The translations under genes and the position numbers were made by a program. Source: Stictocephala bisonia (Eukaryota > Arthropoda > Insecta > Hemiptera > Membracidae). Taken from it: DNA of 64,000 nucleotides. The stretch covers positions 525,501 through 589,500 of the forward strand of contig JAQJVL010000004.1 of assembly GCA_035578905.1 (NCBI GenBank), in the 5' to 3' direction. Of the stretch, positions 59,305-64,000 are shown piece by piece. The notes beneath the pieces are model-generated. The model was not told the origin of the DNA. It searched no databases and worked only from the letters and a program-made list of their open reading frames with translations. The stretch's first letter is position 1. The number at the start of each line of letters is the position of its first letter.

Positions 59305-60060
59305 CTCTGAGGATCTTTTTAGGCATTGATTGTGGGTCAAAAAGAAGACATAATACCATAATTAAAATTCCAAATCACCAGCTGTACCCTTACAAAAGCC
59401 ATTTTGTGTTTTTTACAAACTATTTTTTATTTTAAAACTATTTAGCCTATAGAGTTGAAATTTTCTATACACATTAATAAAACCATTTTCTTACTTAAAT
59501 AAAAAAAATCAAAACCTTTTTCAATAATTTTAAAAATTGCAGCTCTTTGAATGTTTCATCCTTAATAACTTTTGAAAGGTAAAGAATTTTTTTTAATCAC
59601 AAGAATAAGTTTTTTTTAAATTAAATTTGCAATCCATAAAAGTTAAGTTGAATGAAATCAGATGACAAAATATCAAGATTTCAATATTTTTTTATTTAAT
59701 CATTTACGCGTGAACATACAACGTAACATTCATTCAACTTCGCTTTTATGGATTGCACATTTAATTTGTAAAAAAATGTATTCTTGTGATTTTTTGTATT
59801 CCTTACCTTTCAAAAATTATTAAGAATCAAACATTTCAAAGAGCTGACATTTTTAAAATAATTGAAAAATGTTTTTGATTTGTTTATTTAAGTAAGAAAA
59901 TGGTTTTATTAATGTGTATACAAAGATTATTTTTATAATAAGAATTTGTAAAAAATACAAAATGGCAGCTGTACGGGTACCGGAGGTGAGTTGAAAGTTT
60001 TAAATATTATATTATGTCTTGTTTTTGACCCACAATCAATACCTAAAAATATCCTCAGAA
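59305..60060. mobile_element. 756-bp foldback element with arms of about 350 bp
   Basis: The left end ctctgaggatctttttaggc, then attgattgtgggtcaaaaa, is mirrored by tttttgacccacaatcaata, then cctaaaaatatcctcaga, at the right. Further matching pairs run inward: cagctgtaccct/gggtac region, cattaataaaaccattttct/agaaaatggttttattaatg, ggtaaagaa/ttccttacc, aatccataaaagttaagttg/caacttcgcttttatggatt. The centre lies near 59650-59740. No gene is inside. Confidence 0.85.
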
Positions 60061-61640
60061 AATGTGTAGTAACAGTATTTATTTTATTTTCTACTAATAT
60101 TGTATGTTTTATTGCTAATATTTTATCACCTAATAGTATTTTAATATTTTTCTTATTCTCATACTTTTTAATATATAAGATCTTTGGAAGTACTGTACCT
60201 TACCATATCAAACTTATTTTATCAAATTTGCATATTTCATTTAAAGTTTACAAGCTAACTTATGAGTTTTGGTAACTTAGAAATAATACTTTTTTAAATA
60301 TCTTATAAATTTTTTTATGTATATTAAAAAATACACTATCAAGTAGCAAAATTATGTAGATTATAATAAAAAATTTGCTAATATGTACAATAAAGCCAAT
60401 TTTTTTAGAATAAAACGCTTTTGTATTTTTAAAAATACCTAAATATATATCTTTTTTTTAACAAAAAATCGTATACTTTACTACAGCTTTCTAACAATGT
60501 AACTGTTGTTAGGATTTTCTGTTAAGGACATAAATAAAAATAATGTTATCTATGCCATAATCTTGATGTGAAATGTTAAATATTAACGATAAATTATTGT
60601 TATGTCATAAAAATTAGTTTTTCCTATAACTTATATGTTCTTATTCCCGTAAATTAAACGACTTATCAGTACTAAACTTCCTTAGAAAAGCAGTAAGAGT
60701 GAATAGAGTATAAAAATTTACTGGTGAAATGTTAAATAATAATTGTACACTAACCTGATTCTCAAACCGAACTCTTCAAAATCATAAACAGAAATATATT
60801 CCGTTGCTGCCTATCTACCAGAATCAGCTGATCCTTATCACAACTTCCCTGCTACGTACATCCTGCCAATGGGATTTCTGGACGGGATCGAGCGATGTAT
60901 CACGTAGATATTGATGAAGGGACTGTTGCGGTTACAATTCTATTATGATTCTTAGATTTGCAAAGGAAGCAAAAACTCCCAACAACATCCTGTCGTTTAA
61001 TAAAGTTCCATAAGAGGTTTTGTGTCATGTAGGATAGGAAATATGAATGAATTGTTTTGAAAACTTATATTGTACGTTGTTGCAACCAATTATTATATTA
61101 ATTCCAGCCTTTTATAGTTATAATAACACTCTAACAAGTAACTTGAGCAATTTAATTTAATTTAATTTAATGAGAAACAAGAAATATTTCATTTTTAACA
61201 TAATGTAATATGGAACTAACATTTTTACGTACTTGTAAGCTTAGACTCGAAAACCTGAGTTTCAAGCATCTAAAGTCATAACATGTGTAATATTCAACTT
61301 TATATGATGTGAAATACATATATGGCTCAAGCAGGACCATCAGTAGTCACTTATGTCTCGAGATATCATGTAGGATGACGTTAAATACGCAATAATAATG
61401 TTTTTAATTTTATAGTACAATTTGATATTTTATGTTTAACAATATTATAAGTTTTAATGTCCATATTAAGATTGTGTCTATATTATATTTGAAAAAAGTT
61501 ATATTTAATAATTCCATAAGTAGACCTATTATATTTTTATAAATGCAATTTTCCTTGTTACTGCATTGTCACTTTATTTCATTAATTGTACAAAATATAC
61601 AACTCAGATTTTTGTAAACAGACCTGACAAAAAAAAAAGA
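60061..61640. other. No gene recognised
   Basis: AT-rich. The 60780-60960 patch is slightly GC-richer but unidentified. Confidence 0.6.
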
Positions 61641-64000
61641 TGTATGTTTAGTATTGCAATGTTATAGACGCCAGGTGGGTAGACACTGAGGTAAATGAGA
61701 AGGCCCTGCCAATCGCACGGCACATTGAGTGTCGTAACAGCTCCAGTAAGTTGTGATTCGGACAAGACAAGAACCGTAGGGTTAGTATTGCAATGTTATA
61801 GACGCCAGGTGGGTAGACACTGAGGTAATTGAGCAGGCCCTGCCAATCGCATGGCACATTGAGTGTCACAACAGTCCTAGTAAGTTGTGATACGGACAGG
61901 ACAAGAACCGTAGGTTTAGTATTGCAATGTTATAGACGCCAGGTGGGTAGACCCTGAGGTAAATGAGTCTGCCCTGCCAATCGTACGGTACATTGAGTGT
62001 CAAACAGTCCTAGTAAGTTGTGATACGAACAGGACAAGAACCGTAGGTTTAGTATTGTAATGTTCTAGGCGCCAGGTGGGTAGACACTGAGGTAAATGAG
62101 CCGGCCCTGCCAATCGCGTGGCACATTGAGTGTCACAACAGTCCTAGTAAGTTGTGATACGGACAGGACTAGAACCGTAGGATTAGTATTGCAATGTTAT
62201 AGACGCCAGGTGGGTAGACAATGAGGTAAATGAGCCGGCCCTGCCAATCGCACGGTACATTGAGTGTCACAACAGTCCTAGTAAGTTGTGATACGAACAG
62301 GACAAGAACCGTAGGTTTAGTATTGTAATGTTCTAGGCGCCAGGTGGGTAGACACTGAGGTAAATGAGCCGGCCCTGCCAATCACACGGCACATTGGGTG
62401 TCACAACAGTTCCATTAAGTTGTGATACGGACAGGACAAGAACCGTAGGTTTAGTATTGGCAATGTTATAGACGCCAGGTGGGTAGACACTGAGGTAAAT
62501 GAGCCGGCCCTGCCAATCACACGGCACATTGGGTGTCACAACAGCTCCATTAAGTTGTGATACGGACAGGACAAGAACCGTAGGTTTAGTATTGCAATGT
62601 TATAGACGCCAGGTGGGTAGACACTGAGGTAAATGAGCCAGCCCTGCCAATCACACGGCACATTGGGTGTCACAACAGCTCCATTAACTTGTGATACGGA
62701 CAGGACAAGAACCGTAGGTTTAGTATTGCAATGTTATAGACGCCAGGTGGGTAGACACTGAGGTAAATGAGCCGGCCCTGCCAATCGCACGGCACATTGG
62801 GTGTCACAACAGCTCCATTAAGTTGTGATACGGACAGGACAAGAACCGTAGGTTTAGTATTGCAATGTTATAGACGCCAGGTGGGTAGACACTGAGGTAA
62901 ATGGGGCGGCCCTGCCAATCGCACGGCACATTGGGTGTCACAACAGCTCCATTAAGTTGTGATACGGACAGGACAAGAACCGTAGGTTTAGTATTGGCAA
63001 TGTTCTAGATGCCAGGCGGGTAGACACTGAGGTAAATGAGGCGGCCCTGCCAATCGCACGGTACATTGAGTGTCAGAACAGCTCCATTAACTTGTGATAC
63101 GGACAGGACAAGAACCGTAGGTTTAGTATTGGCAATGTTATAGATGCCAGGTGGGTAGGCACTGAGGTAAATGAGCCGGCCCTGCCAATCGCATGGCACA
63201 TTGGGTGTCACAACAGCTCCATTAAGTTGTGATACGGACAGGACAAGAACCGTAGGTTTAGTATTGGCAATGTTCTAGATGCCAGGTGGGTAGACACTGA
63301 GGTAAATGAGCCGGCCCTGCCAATCGCACGGCACATTGGGTGTCACAACAGCTCCATTAAGTTGTGATACGGACAGGACAAGAACCGTAGGTTTAGTATT
63401 GGCAATGTTCTAGACGCCAGGTGGGTAGACACTGAGGTAAATGAGCCGGCCCTGCCAATCGCACGGCACATTGGGTGTCACAACAGCTCCATTAAGTTGT
63501 GATACGGACAGGGTATTGCAATGTTATAGACGCCAGGTGGGTAGACACTGAGGTAAATTAGTCTGTCCTGCCAATCACACGGCACATTAAGTGTCAGAAC
63601 AGTCCAAGTAAGTTGTGATACGGACAGGACAAGAACCGTAGGTTTAGTATTCTAATGTTCTAGACGCCAGATGGCCAGATTTACCATCTAGACTGAGGTA
63701 AATGAGTCGGCCCTGCCAATCGCACGGTACATTGAGTGTCACAACAGTCCTAGTAAGTTGTGATACGGACAGGACAAGAACCGTAGGTTTAGTATTGCAA
63801 TGTTATAAACGCCAGGTGGGTAGACACTGAGGTAAATGAGTCTGCCCTGCCAATCGCAAGGCACATTGAGTGTCACAACAGTCTCAGTAAGTTGTGATAC
63901 GAACAGGACAAGAACCGTAGGTTTAGTATTGTAATGTTCTAGATGCCAGGTGGGTAGACCCTGAATTAAATAAGCCGGTCCTGCCAATCGCACGGCACAC
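61641..64000. repeat. 134-bp tandem satellite, about 17.5 copies, open at the right window edge
   Basis: The word gtattgcaatgttatagacg recurs at 61651, 61785 and 61919, so the period is 134 bp. Some units carry an extra g (gtattggcaatg), making 135 bp. One unit lacks about 18 bp (near 63509) and one carries an insertion near 63668 (gatggccagatttaccatct). The 68-84-codon minus-strand frames shift between units and are not genes. The array continues past base 64000. Confidence 0.97.

Noticed and set aside
61641..64000. Repeated minus-strand frames of 68-84 codons
   Set aside because: The 134-bp period shifts the frame between units, and similarity is set by the DNA repeat, not by protein.

Overview
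This is animal nuclear DNA, not bacterial or viral. It is AT-rich and gene-poor, with intron-type splice signals, non-LTR retrotransposon remnants, tRNA-derived SINE-like repeats, a (CA)n microsatellite and a 100-N assembly gap. A bombesin/CCHamide-like peptide receptor and a jockey-like LINE point to an invertebrate bilaterian (mollusc or arthropod are the obvious candidates). I cannot name the species.

Only two intact protein genes are convincing. They are paralogous rhodopsin-class (class A) G-protein-coupled receptors of 347 and 348 residues. One lies at 15907-16950 on the plus strand and the other at 47766-48812 on the minus strand, so they converge across about 31 kb of repeats. Each reads as a single coding exon, and each has a likely splice acceptor about 40-50 bases upstream of the ATG. 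By hand alignment they are about 86% identical, but unevenly: the stretch from TM5 through the third intracellular loop to TM7 is almost unchanged, while TM4 to extracellular loop 2 has diverged strongly.

Almost everything else is repeat. Tandem arrays occupy close to 30% of the window, with periods of 97 bp (1-2027), 33 bp (8.8-9.05 kb), 21 bp (10.2-11.5 kb), about 24 bp in a ~217-bp higher-order unit (20.7-23.4 kb), 41 bp (26.5-28.95 kb), CA/CACG (30.37-30.71 kb), 24 bp (38.45-38.87 kb), 22 bp (39.6-41.83 kb), about 60 bp (51.36-51.78 kb), 35 bp (51.8-54.66 kb), 21 bp (57.28-57.56 kb) and 134 bp (61.65 kb to the window end). Many lack stop codons and give long but meaningless open frames.

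The dispersed elements are: three copies of a Helitron/Helentron-like non-autonomous element; four copies of a ~350-430-bp family of unknown type; two LINE reverse-transcriptase pseudogenes, one split at its catalytic YxDD box by a 1,020-bp palindrome; a solo LTR with a small inverted-repeat element nested in it; two tRNA-derived SINE-like copies; a transposase remnant; and several foldback (inverted-repeat) elements. Four loci in or near such inverted repeats share a core resembling the conserved strands of hammerhead ribozymes (CTGANGA, short hairpin, GAAA). It is worth a computational check, although stem III is not evident.
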